Shown piece by piece: positions 15,557 through 23,197 of a DNA stretch of 26,211 nt; positions within the stretch are counted from its first letter, which is position 1, and every line of letters begins with the position of its first letter. This DNA is from Bacillota bacterium (GTDB lineage: Bacteria > Bacillota > Clostridia > Oscillospirales > Ruminococcaceae): assembly GCA_023413185.1 (NCBI GenBank), contig JAEZQD010000011.1, forward strand, positions 1 through 26,211, in the 5' to 3' direction. The notes under the pieces are model-generated. The model was not told the origin of the DNA. It worked only from the letters and a program-made list of their open reading frames with translations, and ran no database searches. The position numbers and the translations under genes were made by a program.

Positions 15557-16468
15557 TTACTGCGCGCTGTAACTGACACGCACGTTCATATTCTGATTGT
15601 AGTTGCCAAACGACTCCCCGAATATCGTCAGCCCTCCCGCGGGCTTGGTGTCGTCGGTTACTGCCAGACGGAATTTGATGTGATCCATTGAGCCGATGTT
15701 CAGATCCCCAATCGTGACATCGGATATCTGAAGCCCGTCGATGTAGGTTCCGCTGTGGTTTACCACCAGCAGCTTGAGCAGACCGTACTGGTTGAAGTTT
15801 GAATACCACCAATCCGGCGTAAACGCGCCCTTTTTATCGCCAAAATCCCCCGGGCTTGTCCATGTGCCCAAAAAGACGCCGTTTAGGTAAAAGCGGATGT
15901 CGGAAGGCCAGATGTTGTTGACGCCGGGCGCCTCGGAGCTAAGCTCCGCCGAGATAGAGATCTGGCTGATGGAATGAAACGCCGGCACAAGGTTTGGTAT
16001 CATGTACTCCACATATCCCTTGGTAAACCAGAGGATATCCGCCTCGTACCGATCGGTGTGGGAGAAATAGCGCGGGTCGTCCACCTCGCCGATCAGGGCA
16101 TTTTTTGTCGCGATTCCGCAGGTGGGAAACACGCTGTAGTCCGAGAACCGACCGACCCGAAGCTGGGTTTCGTAGCTGTTTTTATACTCCTCACGCGAAG
16201 CAAACTCGATGATAACCCGGTCTAGGTTAACCGAACATAGCTTTTGGTTGCCATGCACACCCGGTCTGCTTTCTACGGCAACAATCCCGCTCTCTTCCAG
16301 CTGCTTGATGTGGCTGGTTAACGCACCGTTTGTTATATTGAGTGCCGACGCAATCTCATTCATGCTAAGGCGTTTGCCGCCGAGCAAAAGCTTCACAATC
16401 TCTATGCGAATCTCCGAGCCCAGCGCCTTGAAGAGCTTTAGCCCTTCGTCCAATGAATTGATATACAC
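15557..16468 (-). CDS. ArsR-type winged-helix regulator with large uncharacterised C-terminal domain
   Basis: A transcription factor of about 303 residues. The N-terminal 75 residues are an ArsR-type winged helix (LGSEIRIEIVKLL, then SMNEIASALNITNGALTSHIKQLEESGIV as the helix-turn-helix). The remaining 220 residues, far longer than a normal ArsR protein, begin near VFPTCGIATKNALIGEVDDPRYF and appear beta-rich with many aromatic residues, resembling a carbohydrate-binding sandwich; I cannot name a domain. The start is set at the GTG at 16468 because GGGAGG lies eight bases upstream; an ATG at 16501 would add 11 residues but has no ribosome site. The longest open frame runs to 16837 and is not credible. 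Convergent with abfA and divergent from egsA, so control of the arabinose locus is a reasonable inference. Confidence 0.75.
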   Translation of the reverse strand: MYINSLDEGLKLFKALGSEIRIEIVKLLLGGKRLSMNEIASALNITNGALTSHIKQLEESGIVAVESRPGVHGNQKLCSVNLDRVIIEFASREEYKNSYETQLRVGRFSDYSVFPTCGIATKNALIGEVDDPRYFSHTDRYEADILWFTKGYVEYMIPNLVPAFHSISQISISAELSSEAPGVNNIWPSDIRFYLNGVFLGTWTSPGDFGDKKGAFTPDWWYSNFNQYGLLKLLVVNHSGTYIDGLQISDVTIGDLNIGSMDHIKFRLAVTDDTKPAGGLTIFGESFGNYNQNMNVRVSYSAQ

Positions 16469-16516
16469 AGTTGGTACCTCCCGCGGGCGTTCAGAGTTCA
16501 TTATGATTTGCCGGTT

Positions 16517-16555
16517 GTTAACTTTTAGTATAAGGCGAATAAAACATGCTGTCAA
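16517..16555 (-). promoter_or_regulatory. Strong sigma-A promoter of the regulator gene, with GTTAAC palindrome
   Basis: On the minus strand TTGACA (16550-16555) and TATACT (16527-16532) are 17 bases apart, close to ideal. A GTTAAC palindrome (16517-16522) falls on the expected transcription start and might serve autoregulation. It confirms that translation starts downstream of about 16520. Confidence 0.7.
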
Positions 16556-16670
16556 CCAAGTGGCAAAGGGAAGAAACAACTTCTCCCGCGCTGACCCATC
16601 CCACAAGCACAGCTTTCTTCGCTGTATGCCAATAAAGCGCATTACTGTTTTGATAGGACGTGATTTTTCT

Positions 16671-17906
16671 ATGATCTTAACGCAAAAAGATTTTTGTGTG
16701 CCATCCTGCGCCTGCGGAAAAGGACACCAAACAACGATACGGCGCATTGTAATAGAATCGGGTTGCCTTACAAGGCTTACGCAAACGCTTTTTGATCTGG
16801 GGTTTGCGGGTAAGGTTACGGCGGTGTATGACAGCAATAGCTATTATGCCAAAGGTCTTACCCGCCCATCGGGCTGCGAGGAGATTATTCTGCCAGCCGA
16901 CAACCTGCATGCAGATGAGCATGGGGTGGCGCTTTTAACCGAGCGGCTGCACCACACCGATGTGTTGGTGGCAATAGGCAGCGGAACAATCCATGACATC
17001 GTGCGGTACTGCGCGGGCAAAGAGAATATCCCGTTTGTCTCCGCCCCCACCGCGGCGACGGTGGACGGCTTTGCGTCGAGCGTTGCCGCCATGACATGGG
17101 GCGGCATGAAAAAGACCATGCCCGCCGCTGCTCCCGTTCTGATCCTTGCCGATTTGGACGTAATCGCCGCGGCACCGATTCATCTGGCGTTGGCCGGCAT
17201 TGGGGATATTCTTGGCAAGTATATCTGCCTTGCCGACTGGGAGATTGCACACACACTGACCGGCGAATACTACTGCCCCTACATTGCCGACCTGACCCGA
17301 ACGGCGGTGGAGCAGGTTGTAGCAGGCGCACAAAAGCTCGCCTCGCAGGATAAAGACGCCTACCGTGACCTGATGTACGCGCTGATTCTTTCGGGCGTGG
17401 CGATGCAGCTGGCGGGAAACTCACGCCCCGCCTCCGGCGCGGAGCACCATATCTCGCACCTGCTCGAGATGAAGGTCATCGGCGACTCGGACGCGATGCA
17501 CGGTGAGAAGGTGGGCGCCGCAACCCCGTTCTGCTGTTATGTATACCACCGGTTGGCACAACGCACAGACATATCGGGGACCGTGTCGGCGTACACTCCC
17601 ATCGACGAAGACTGGGTGCGCCGACAGTTCGGTTCGCTCGCAGACGCAATCCTTGAGGAAAATCAATCCGATTGCCTTGCGGAGATGACCCCCGAAACGC
17701 TGACAGAAAACTGGGGCAAGGTGCGCGCCATACTAAGCGCCGTTGTGTCGGGTGACACACTCAGCGAGCTGCTTCGCTCTCTGGGCGCAAAGGCAACGCT
17801 TGAAGACATTGGCATAAGTGCCGAGATGTCCGAATCCCTCGTGACGTTATCGCCCTATGTGCGAAACCGCTTAACCATGATGCGTATCCTACGCATGTTG
17901 CGGTAA
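16671..17906 (+). CDS. egsA: sn-Glycerol-1-phosphate dehydrogenase (EgsA/AraM)
   Basis: A 411-residue metal- and NAD(P)H-dependent enzyme reducing dihydroxyacetone phosphate to sn-glycerol-1-phosphate. In Bacillus subtilis the homologue (AraM) sits in the arabinose operon and feeds heptaprenylglyceryl phosphate formation. Visible features: CACGKGH near the N-terminus, nucleotide site GSGTIHDIVRY (103-113), APTAATVDGFASSVAAM, and the three metal-ligand regions D179 in GIGDILGK, the histidines of GAEHHISH (257-263) and H277 in DAMHGEK. The start is put at the ATG at 16671; the open frame continues upstream to 16209 only as antisense of the regulator gene. AGGA lies 12 bases before the ATG, a weak site, so the exact start is less sure. 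Its nearness to abfA suggests a sugar-linked role. Confidence 0.9.
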   Translation: MILTQKDFCVPSCACGKGHQTTIRRIVIESGCLTRLTQTLFDLGFAGKVTAVYDSNSYYAKGLTRPSGCEEIILPADNLHADEHGVALLTERLHHTDVLVAIGSGTIHDIVRYCAGKENIPFVSAPTAATVDGFASSVAAMTWGGMKKTMPAAAPVLILADLDVIAAAPIHLALAGIGDILGKYICLADWEIAHTLTGEYYCPYIADLTRTAVEQVVAGAQKLASQDKDAYRDLMYALILSGVAMQLAGNSRPASGAEHHISHLLEMKVIGDSDAMHGEKVGAATPFCCYVYHRLAQRTDISGTVSAYTPIDEDWVRRQFGSLADAILEENQSDCLAEMTPETLTENWGKVRAILSAVVSGDTLSELLRSLGAKATLEDIGISAEMSESLVTLSPYVRNRLTMMRILRMLR

Positions 17907-17963
17907 ACCGGGGGCAGTGCCTGCGATAGCAGCTTGCGCAATAGTTCATCACTCAAACGCAAC

Positions 17964-18012
17964 AACGCGCCTTTAAATGGCTACTTGCAAGCCAAATAAA
18001 GGCGCGTTTTTG
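17964..18012 (+). terminator. Rho-independent terminator after egsA
   Basis: AACGCGCCTTTA (17964-17975) pairs exactly with TAAAGGCGCGTT (17997-18008), with an inner TGGCT/AGCCA extension, and is followed by a T-run ending at 18011. Confidence 0.85.
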
Positions 18013-18105
18013 TAGCTGCGGCGTATTAAGGCAGCGCGGGTTTTCGGTTGTACCGCTTCTTGTCATGAACAATCAGCCGCCATGCAGACGCGCGTTTTGC
18101 TTGTA

Positions 18106-18405
18106 TTACAGCATCGGTCCTACGATAGGTAGGATGGTGCACGCCACCAAAACGATACAGGACAGGATGAACAGGACAAGATTGGTGATGAGCGTCGCCT
18201 TCATCGTCTTCTCCGGCACATATTCCGTACGAAGACGTTTGAGCGTCAGCCAACCACACACACCAAACAACAGCCCTAATAACAGTGAAATTAACCCGCC
18301 GGGACCGGTAGACGGGTCGGAGAACATGGCGAAGCTCGCCAGAAACAGCACGACCCCCACGATGATGTTGACAACAGCAAAGCCCTTTTGCCCTTTGGTT
18401 TTCAT
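18106..18405 (-). CDS. Small three-helix membrane protein of unknown function
   Basis: A 99-residue protein with three hydrophobic segments at about 8-28, 36-56 and 71-95, separated by a positively charged loop (KRLRTEYVPEKTMK). The N-terminus MKTKGQKG is basic and followed directly by a membrane helix without a cleavage site. No family is recognised. The ATG has a strong AGGGAGG seven bases upstream, which supports a real gene. It follows the GH43 gene by 116 bases on the same strand and faces egsA tail to tail. Confidence 0.75.
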   Translation of the reverse strand: MKTKGQKGFAVVNIIVGVVLFLASFAMFSDPSTGPGGLISLLLGLLFGVCGWLTLKRLRTEYVPEKTMKATLITNLVLFILSCIVLVACTILPIVGPML

Positions 18406-18521
18406 TGGTTACCCTCCCTGATATGTAATGATTTACACCATCTTATCACATAAATCAGGTCAATAGGTATGCACGCTGCATCCGTACCAACCGCAAACAC
18501 AAGGGCTGGCGAACGAACACG

Positions 18522-20042
18522 TTATAGGACATCGGCGCGGAACATACGGAAATCGGCGACGGCATTTTCACAGAACATACCGAGGTAGGTGCCGGTAAAA
18601 CTCATGGTCTGGGTGCCTTCGGTACACAACCCCGCAACACAGCCTCGCCCGAGCTCGATAAACTCGCCCGCATCCGCACGGTAAAGAAATCGGTAGTCCT
18701 TTCGGTCAGAGATGATCTGCAACTCGACGCTTCCTGCGTACGAAATGGCGTGGGAGGCAGTCACGGTCAATATGTCGTGCACCTGCTTGCGCAAGCAAAT
18801 GCGGTCTTGCCCGTTTTCTTTGGTTAGCAGAATATCATAATGGTAGCCTTCATTATAAAAGGCCGTGAGACCGGCGCATTGAAGGTTGTTCTCGCAACCG
18901 ACCGACAAGGTAACCGTCGTAATCGTCTCAAACCCTCTTTGCCTCACCCCCACAAACGTCGGGGAACCGCGGTGGCTTAACGTAACGTCCGTGCCCGTCA
19001 ATCGCAAAACCCGCTCTTTGGGTAGCCTTTGATAGTTCTCCGCAACCGGGTTTCGGACGTAATTGTACTGGCTGCTTGGTTGTTCCGACGAAAAATCGTC
19101 AACAAAGCTCCAGTCCGGCTTGCACGCCGCGGACGGGAGCGGACCATCCATCTCAAGCTCAAGCGTACCCGCTATTCCCACAACCGGCCAGCCGTCCTTG
19201 GTCCATACCATCGGGGCAAGAAAGGTCTCACGCCCCAGGTTGTGCAGCAACACGCGGTTGCCGGGCGCCATAGTCTGACGTATGCCAAGGCAAACCATCC
19301 ACCAGTTGTGGTTGTGATCCTCAATAATATCGGCATGACCGGTGCATTGTATGTCATCCTTCATTCGGTTGACATGCGATAGGATGGGGTTGTGCGGGCA
19401 CGGCTCAAACGGACCGTAAGGCGAGCTTGCGCGCATCATCGTTTCGTAATGCCCATACTCCGTTCCGCCCTCCGCGAGCATCAGATAATATTTGCCCCAC
19501 AGCTTATACATATGGGGACCTTCTGCGTATCGTCCGCCGCAGCCTTTTGTGATACACACGGTCTCGGTCAGTTTCTCTCCCGTATCGACGTTTATCTCGC
19601 TGAGATAGATGCCCTCGCGCTCGGGCTCGAACACCGCGGTACAATAATATACCTTGCCGTCGTCATCAAACAGCAAAGACGGGTCGATGCCCTCTTGATC
19701 CACCCACACGGGCTCGGACCATTCCCCTAGGATATCATCGGAAGTAACGATGAAGTTCCCTCCGTGGGTAACGTTTGTGGTTGTCATATAAAACCTGCCG
19801 TTGTGGCTTCGAAGCGTCGGGGCATAGATACCGCCCGACGGGTGGCACTCATTGAGATTAACCTGGCTTTCTCTGGTCAGGCAATACCCTTTCAGTGTCC
19901 AGTTGGCAAGATTTCGGCTGTGGTATATGGGCACACCCGGGAAAAATTCAAACGAGGAATTCATGATGTAGTAGTCTTCCCCCACCCGGCATATGGTAGG
20001 GTCGGGATTATAGCCGGGAATAATCGGGTTTTGATAGTGCAT
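18522..20042 (-). CDS. GH43 glycosidase (beta-xylosidase / alpha-L-arabinofuranosidase)
   Basis: A 506-residue inverting glycosidase with an N-terminal five-bladed propeller (about 1-300) and a C-terminal beta-sandwich (about 315-500), the layout of the XynB-type GH43 subfamilies. The three catalytic carboxylates are in place: D14 in YNPDPT (base), D120 in EGIDPSLLFDDDG (pKa modulator) and E174 in RYAEGPHMYK (acid). There is no signal peptide, so it is intracellular. Sequence alone does not settle xylosidase against arabinofuranosidase; with a GH51 gene and egsA close by, arabinoxylan or arabinan oligosaccharides are likely substrates. AAGGAGA precedes the ATG. Confidence 0.9.
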   Translation of the reverse strand: MHYQNPIIPGYNPDPTICRVGEDYYIMNSSFEFFPGVPIYHSRNLANWTLKGYCLTRESQVNLNECHPSGGIYAPTLRSHNGRFYMTTTNVTHGGNFIVTSDDILGEWSEPVWVDQEGIDPSLLFDDDGKVYYCTAVFEPEREGIYLSEINVDTGEKLTETVCITKGCGGRYAEGPHMYKLWGKYYLMLAEGGTEYGHYETMMRASSPYGPFEPCPHNPILSHVNRMKDDIQCTGHADIIEDHNHNWWMVCLGIRQTMAPGNRVLLHNLGRETFLAPMVWTKDGWPVVGIAGTLELEMDGPLPSAACKPDWSFVDDFSSEQPSSQYNYVRNPVAENYQRLPKERVLRLTGTDVTLSHRGSPTFVGVRQRGFETITTVTLSVGCENNLQCAGLTAFYNEGYHYDILLTKENGQDRICLRKQVHDILTVTASHAISYAGSVELQIISDRKDYRFLYRADAGEFIELGRGCVAGLCTEGTQTMSFTGTYLGMFCENAVADFRMFRADVL

Positions 20043-20182
20043 TCTATCGTCTCCTTGTTCATCGTCTTATATGGTAACCGTTAAGGAAAGCCCATACAAC
20101 AGACCTGCAGGTATTGAGTGCAATCCAGAGGCTAAACACCGGGTTATATCTTATAATTGGTAGATACGGGTCATTACTTTGG

Positions 20183-20220
20183 AGTATAATTATAATAAAT
20201 TATATTAAAAATCTAATAGA
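20183..20220 (-). promoter_or_regulatory. AT-rich promoter region of the GH43 gene
   Basis: This stretch upstream of the GH43 gene is almost entirely A and T. On the minus strand it contains TATAAT- and TATACT-like -10 boxes with only weak -35 candidates, about 140 bases before the ATG. No catabolite-repression site was recognised in the leader. Confidence 0.35.
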
Positions 20221-20241
20221 ATGCAACACCAATAAAAGGCA

Positions 20242-20270
20242 AGCGACCCATTCTTAACAACCGGGTCGCT
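20242..20270 (-). terminator. Terminator after the antiporter gene
   Basis: AGCGACCC (20242-20249) and GGGTCGCT (20263-20270) form a perfect 8-bp stem with a 13-base loop; on the minus strand it is followed by TGCCTTTTATT. It separates the antiporter operon from the GH43 gene. Confidence 0.65.
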
Positions 20271-20312
20271 ACCATTTCTTTTCATATCACAGTGAACACC
20301 GTGGAGATTGGG

Positions 20313-21491
20313 TCACGCTTTTTGTATCTCGCCTGCCTTTGTTAGCGTTAGTTTGGTAATTGCCGGTCCGACAATTTCATATATTACCGTTGCGCATAAA
20401 ATAACGGCGCGAATTTGCGGGGCAAACTCGGGCACTACCGTTTGCGCTACACTAATAAGTCCGATGGCAACACCCGCTTGAGGAATTAACGTAGGTCCCA
20501 GATACCTACACACCTCCTTGGGTGCTTTCATTATTTTTGCACCAAGGTATGCGCCGCTCATCTTGCCGATTACTCTGAATACAACATAGATTATGCCGAC
20601 AACCCCCACAGTCGGTACAATCGAAATATCCAATTCAGCACCAGACACCGTAAAAAACAGCAGAAAGATAGGCGGAGTTATCAGGTCGGAAAGTTTTGCA
20701 ATCTCGTCGCTTTCATCGGAGATATTGCAAAATACGGCTCCCGTAGCCATGCATGCAAGCAGTTCTGATACCCCCACAAGTTCCGCAAGCCCGCTTGAAA
20801 GAAGAACCAGTCCGCAAAGAATTATGATTCGGTTGCCGCTTTTCTTAAACAACTTAAGCGGAGCCTTAAACAAAACACCAACAACAGCCCCGATTAACAA
20901 GGCGAGCAGAATCTCCCAAAACGGTTTAATTATTGATAATGCAATGCTGCCGCCTCCGCCTCCGCTTATCGCTTTAGCTGTGGTAACTGCAAAACCAAAG
21001 CCAATTAGGGCTACCGCGTCATCCAACGCCACTACACTTAAAAGTGTTTCAGTTACCGGACCTTTGGCCTTATATTGCTTAATAACCATGATTGTCGCCG
21101 CGGGGGCAGTAGCCGCTGCAATCGCACTGAGCACCACGGAAAAGGGCAGACTGAAACCCGCTATTATCAATATCGTAAGCACAAGCAGGATAGCCAAAAT
21201 TGCCTCAAACACGGCTATGACAACAGGTGTAATACCTACTCGCTTAAAATAGCTTATCTTAAACTCACAGCCTATTGTAAAAGCGATAAACGAAAGTGCT
21301 ATATTCGATAAAACATCGAAACTGTGTACCACCTCTAACGATAGTACCCGAAACACAAAGGGACCCAGTAGAATTCCTGCCACCAAATATCCTGTAACGT
21401 TTGGAAGCTTAATTAGTTTTGCTAGTCGACCGCATACCAATCCAGCCAAAAGCAGGATGGCTAGATATAATAACGTATTGAAATGTGCCAC
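20313..21491 (-). CDS. CPA2-type cation:proton antiporter
   Basis: A 392-residue integral membrane protein with about 12 hydrophobic segments. Family marks are the early LPNVTGYLVAGILLGP (29-44), ATAPAATIMVI (128-137) and the ion-binding pair D157-D158 in VALDDAVAL, as in Na+(K+)/H+ exchangers of the CPA2 superfamily. It ends after the last helix, without the cytoplasmic TrkA-N/RCK domain found on KefB/KefC. The start is a GTG with AAGGA about seven bases upstream. It lies 48 bases after the PII-like gene on the same strand, suggesting that the small protein supplies the missing cytoplasmic control. Transported ion is not decidable from sequence. Confidence 0.9.
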   Translation of the reverse strand: MAHFNTLLYLAILLLAGLVCGRLAKLIKLPNVTGYLVAGILLGPFVFRVLSLEVVHSFDVLSNIALSFIAFTIGCEFKISYFKRVGITPVVIAVFEAILAILLVLTILIIAGFSLPFSVVLSAIAAATAPAATIMVIKQYKAKGPVTETLLSVVALDDAVALIGFGFAVTTAKAISGGGGGSIALSIIKPFWEILLALLIGAVVGVLFKAPLKLFKKSGNRIIILCGLVLLSSGLAELVGVSELLACMATGAVFCNISDESDEIAKLSDLITPPIFLLFFTVSGAELDISIVPTVGVVGIIYVVFRVIGKMSGAYLGAKIMKAPKEVCRYLGPTLIPQAGVAIGLISVAQTVVPEFAPQIRAVILCATVIYEIVGPAITKLTLTKAGEIQKA

Positions 21492-21539
21492 TATAATTCC
21501 TTCTTACACTATGTTTTTATGTCTCGCTCTCTATTAATC

Positions 21540-21884
21540 CTACTCTGTTGGGATGCCTTCCACGTACAGGGTCGGCGCGACAAATAAGATGCCTGTTCCC
21601 GGTTCGCTTAACGAGCCTATTACCTTGTGGATAACGTCCTTTGCCGTTTTAACCTTTTCTTCATTAAGAACAATAAAAACAGTTCGGTTGTCTTCCCTCT
21701 GTGGGGTTAAATAATTGCGCAGAGAACCCAAAAGATGATCGCTTTCACGACTGAGCACCTGTGCCATCCCGGTGGAGTTAATGACGGTTGCGCCCGTTAT
21801 GCCCGCGTCCTTAAGTTCAACCAACAATGTGTCCAGTTTTTCATAACTGCTAAGCACCAAAACCAGAATCTGCATTTCTTGCAT
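21540..21884 (-). CDS. PII-like small regulatory protein
   Basis: A 114-residue protein with the beta-alpha-beta-beta-alpha-beta layout of PII and PII-like proteins: strand MQILVLVL, helix KLDTLLVELKDAG, strand GATVINSTG, a variable T-loop-like stretch (about 40-66, many charged residues), strand RTVFIVLN, helix EEKVKTAKDVIHKVI and a closing EPGTGILFVAPTLYVEGI that mirrors the PII end. PII proteins form trimers that bind adenine nucleotides and bind transporters. The conventional GlnB uridylylation tyrosine context is absent, so this is PII-like, not GlnB. The start is the ATG at 21884, preceded by GGAGGTG; the longer frame from a TTG at 21899 would run through this ribosome site. It leads the antiporter operon. 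Confidence 0.75.
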   Translation of the reverse strand: MQEMQILVLVLSSYEKLDTLLVELKDAGITGATVINSTGMAQVLSRESDHLLGSLRNYLTPQREDNRTVFIVLNEEKVKTAKDVIHKVIGSLSEPGTGILFVAPTLYVEGIPTE

Positions 21885-21960
21885 AGTATTCACCTCCAAT
21901 AATTCGTTTGTTGCAACCGCTGTGCCTTATTGCGATTACTGCATTGGTTACAACTTTATC

Positions 21961-21989
21961 ATCATAACGCCAACTGAACCAAAATTCAA
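21961..21989 (-). promoter_or_regulatory. Sigma-A promoter of the PII-like/antiporter operon
   Basis: On the minus strand TTGAAT (21984-21989) and TATGAT (21961-21966) are separated by 17 bases, giving a leader of about 70 bases before the PII-like ATG. Confidence 0.6.
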
Positions 21990-22035
21990 GTTTGCATTAA
22001 CAGCGTTTGAAGTGGTAAACTGCTTTAATATAAAC

Positions 22036-22070
22036 AAAAACAGCCCGACCGGTTGGATCGGACTGTTTTT
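22036..22070. terminator. Terminator after the SLH protein gene
   Basis: AAAAACAG (22036-22043) pairs with CTGTTTTT (22063-22070) and, past one mismatch, CCGA with TCGG. The stem is flanked by A and T runs and works in both directions; its main use is to end the SLH transcript on the minus strand. Confidence 0.8.
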
Positions 22071-22081
22071 AAGCTGTCATT

Positions 22082-23008
22082 CTATTCTGCCATACCCTGC
22101 GCGGACTGCTGCCGGTAACGGTACAGCTGCCAGACAAGGTCGGCGGCGGCGGCGCGGGTAAGCGGTTCGTCGGGACGCGCATAACCGTCGTACAGGCTTA
22201 GCATATCGGTTGCGGCAAGGTTAATATAGCTTTGAAGGCTGCCTGCAGGAATCTTTTCCAGGTCGCGGATGTGCAGTGCCTGCGCCTCGACATCCTTCAT
22301 CCCCGTTGCGCGGCTGATGAGCTGTACCGCCTCGGCTCGGGTAATGGGTGCGTCGGGATAAAAGTCGCCCGCCCCAATCAGCCCCAGCTGCTTTGCCGTG
22401 CGCAGATATGGCTTAAGCCACAGCGCAATATCCTTGTCGTTTGCCAGGTCGGTGCTTACACAAGGGGTGTACACGTTTGCCGTATCCGCGGCGGCAAGCA
22501 CCATCAGCATAAAGTCCGACTGGGTCAAATGTCGGTCGGGCTGAAACAGCAGCGAACCGCCAACCCGTTCCCCGCTGATAAGGTTATTCTGCGCCAGCAT
22601 CAGCGCACTGTAGTGTGAGGGGTGAAGGCGCATATCGTTAAAGCCGTCGCCCATCTTGTTTTGTTCAATCTGTACCGTAACGGTCGCGTGGCGGGAGTAG
22701 TTGCCCGCACTGTCCGTGGCATAAACGGTAAAGCTATCCTCCCCCATCTCGTCGGCGAACGGACGGTACACAAACGTGGCGTCGTACACCGTCACCATAC
22801 CCTTGCCTGCCTCCTGCACCACGTTTAGGGTGATGGCATCTCCGTCGGGGTCGTACTGTTCGACATAGCCCCACACGGGGACGTTTTGTACCGTGTGAAT
22901 CTCTTTGTCGTTGACGAGCGGCGGAAGGTTATCGGATAGTGCGCTTGGGTAACTCATAAGCAGCATAACGGCGAGCATAAGAGCCGCCACCAATCTGATA
23001 AAGCGCAT
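22082..23008 (-). CDS. Secreted Ig-like + SLH-domain cell-surface protein
   Basis: A 308-residue exported protein. A signal peptide (about 1-25, hydrophobic LVAALMLAVMLLM) is followed by one cadherin/Big-like beta-sandwich (about 28-115; DPDGDAITLNVV and GEDSFTVYATDSAGN are the hallmark strings). Three SLH motifs then follow at about 122-175, 188-238 and 247-298; the second and third have ITRAEA and LTRAAA in the TRAE position. SLH triplets anchor proteins to pyruvylated secondary cell-wall polymer. No enzyme domain is present, so it may be a structural or assembly factor. The first SLH repeat is degenerate. AAAGGA lies about 11 bases before the ATG. Single gene, divergent from guaA. Confidence 0.85.
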   Translation of the reverse strand: MRFIRLVAALMLAVMLLMSYPSALSDNLPPLVNDKEIHTVQNVPVWGYVEQYDPDGDAITLNVVQEAGKGMVTVYDATFVYRPFADEMGEDSFTVYATDSAGNYSRHATVTVQIEQNKMGDGFNDMRLHPSHYSALMLAQNNLISGERVGGSLLFQPDRHLTQSDFMLMVLAAADTANVYTPCVSTDLANDKDIALWLKPYLRTAKQLGLIGAGDFYPDAPITRAEAVQLISRATGMKDVEAQALHIRDLEKIPAGSLQSYINLAATDMLSLYDGYARPDEPLTRAAAADLVWQLYRYRQQSAQGMAE

Positions 23009-23128
23009 GGATGCACCATTCCTTTCAATATATCGGTAGGGACTACCTGTATTTTTGACAGTTTGACGCGCGTTATGTCATTGCATTTGCAACAAAACGC
23101 AAAAAATATGAAATCACACGGCGTACGC

Positions 23129-23157
23129 TTGCATTTTGCCCCCGAAAATGGCACAAT
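23129..23157 (+). promoter_or_regulatory. Sigma-A promoter of guaA
   Basis: TTGCAT (23129-23134) and CACAAT (23152-23157) are 17 bases apart, about 40 bases before the guaA start. The leader is too short for a purine riboswitch, and none is seen upstream. Confidence 0.5.
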
Positions 23158-23197
23158 GAGAAACAGATAATTCTATGAAAACAGAGGGATGGAACGA

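Noticed and set aside
16209..16670. Long in-frame extension upstream of egsA
   Set aside because: It reads the antisense of the regulator gene, lacks protein-like character and crosses the divergent promoter region; the egsA homology starts at about 16671.
16502..16837. N-terminal extension of the ArsR-type regulator
   Set aside because: A near-ideal promoter at 16527-16555 lies inside it, and a strong ribosome site precedes the GTG at 16468.
18463..18485. Possible terminator between the GH43 gene and the small membrane protein gene
   Set aside because: GGTA/TACC and TGCA/TGCA can pair only with a four-base bulge, and no T-run follows.
20085..20098. Possible catabolite-repression (cre) site before the GH43 gene
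   Set aside because: The GGTAACCGTTAAGG stretch misses several fixed positions of the cre consensus.
23009..23197. Possible purine riboswitch before guaA
   Set aside because: No conserved purine-aptamer core sequences are seen, and the inferred transcript leader is only about 35-40 bases.
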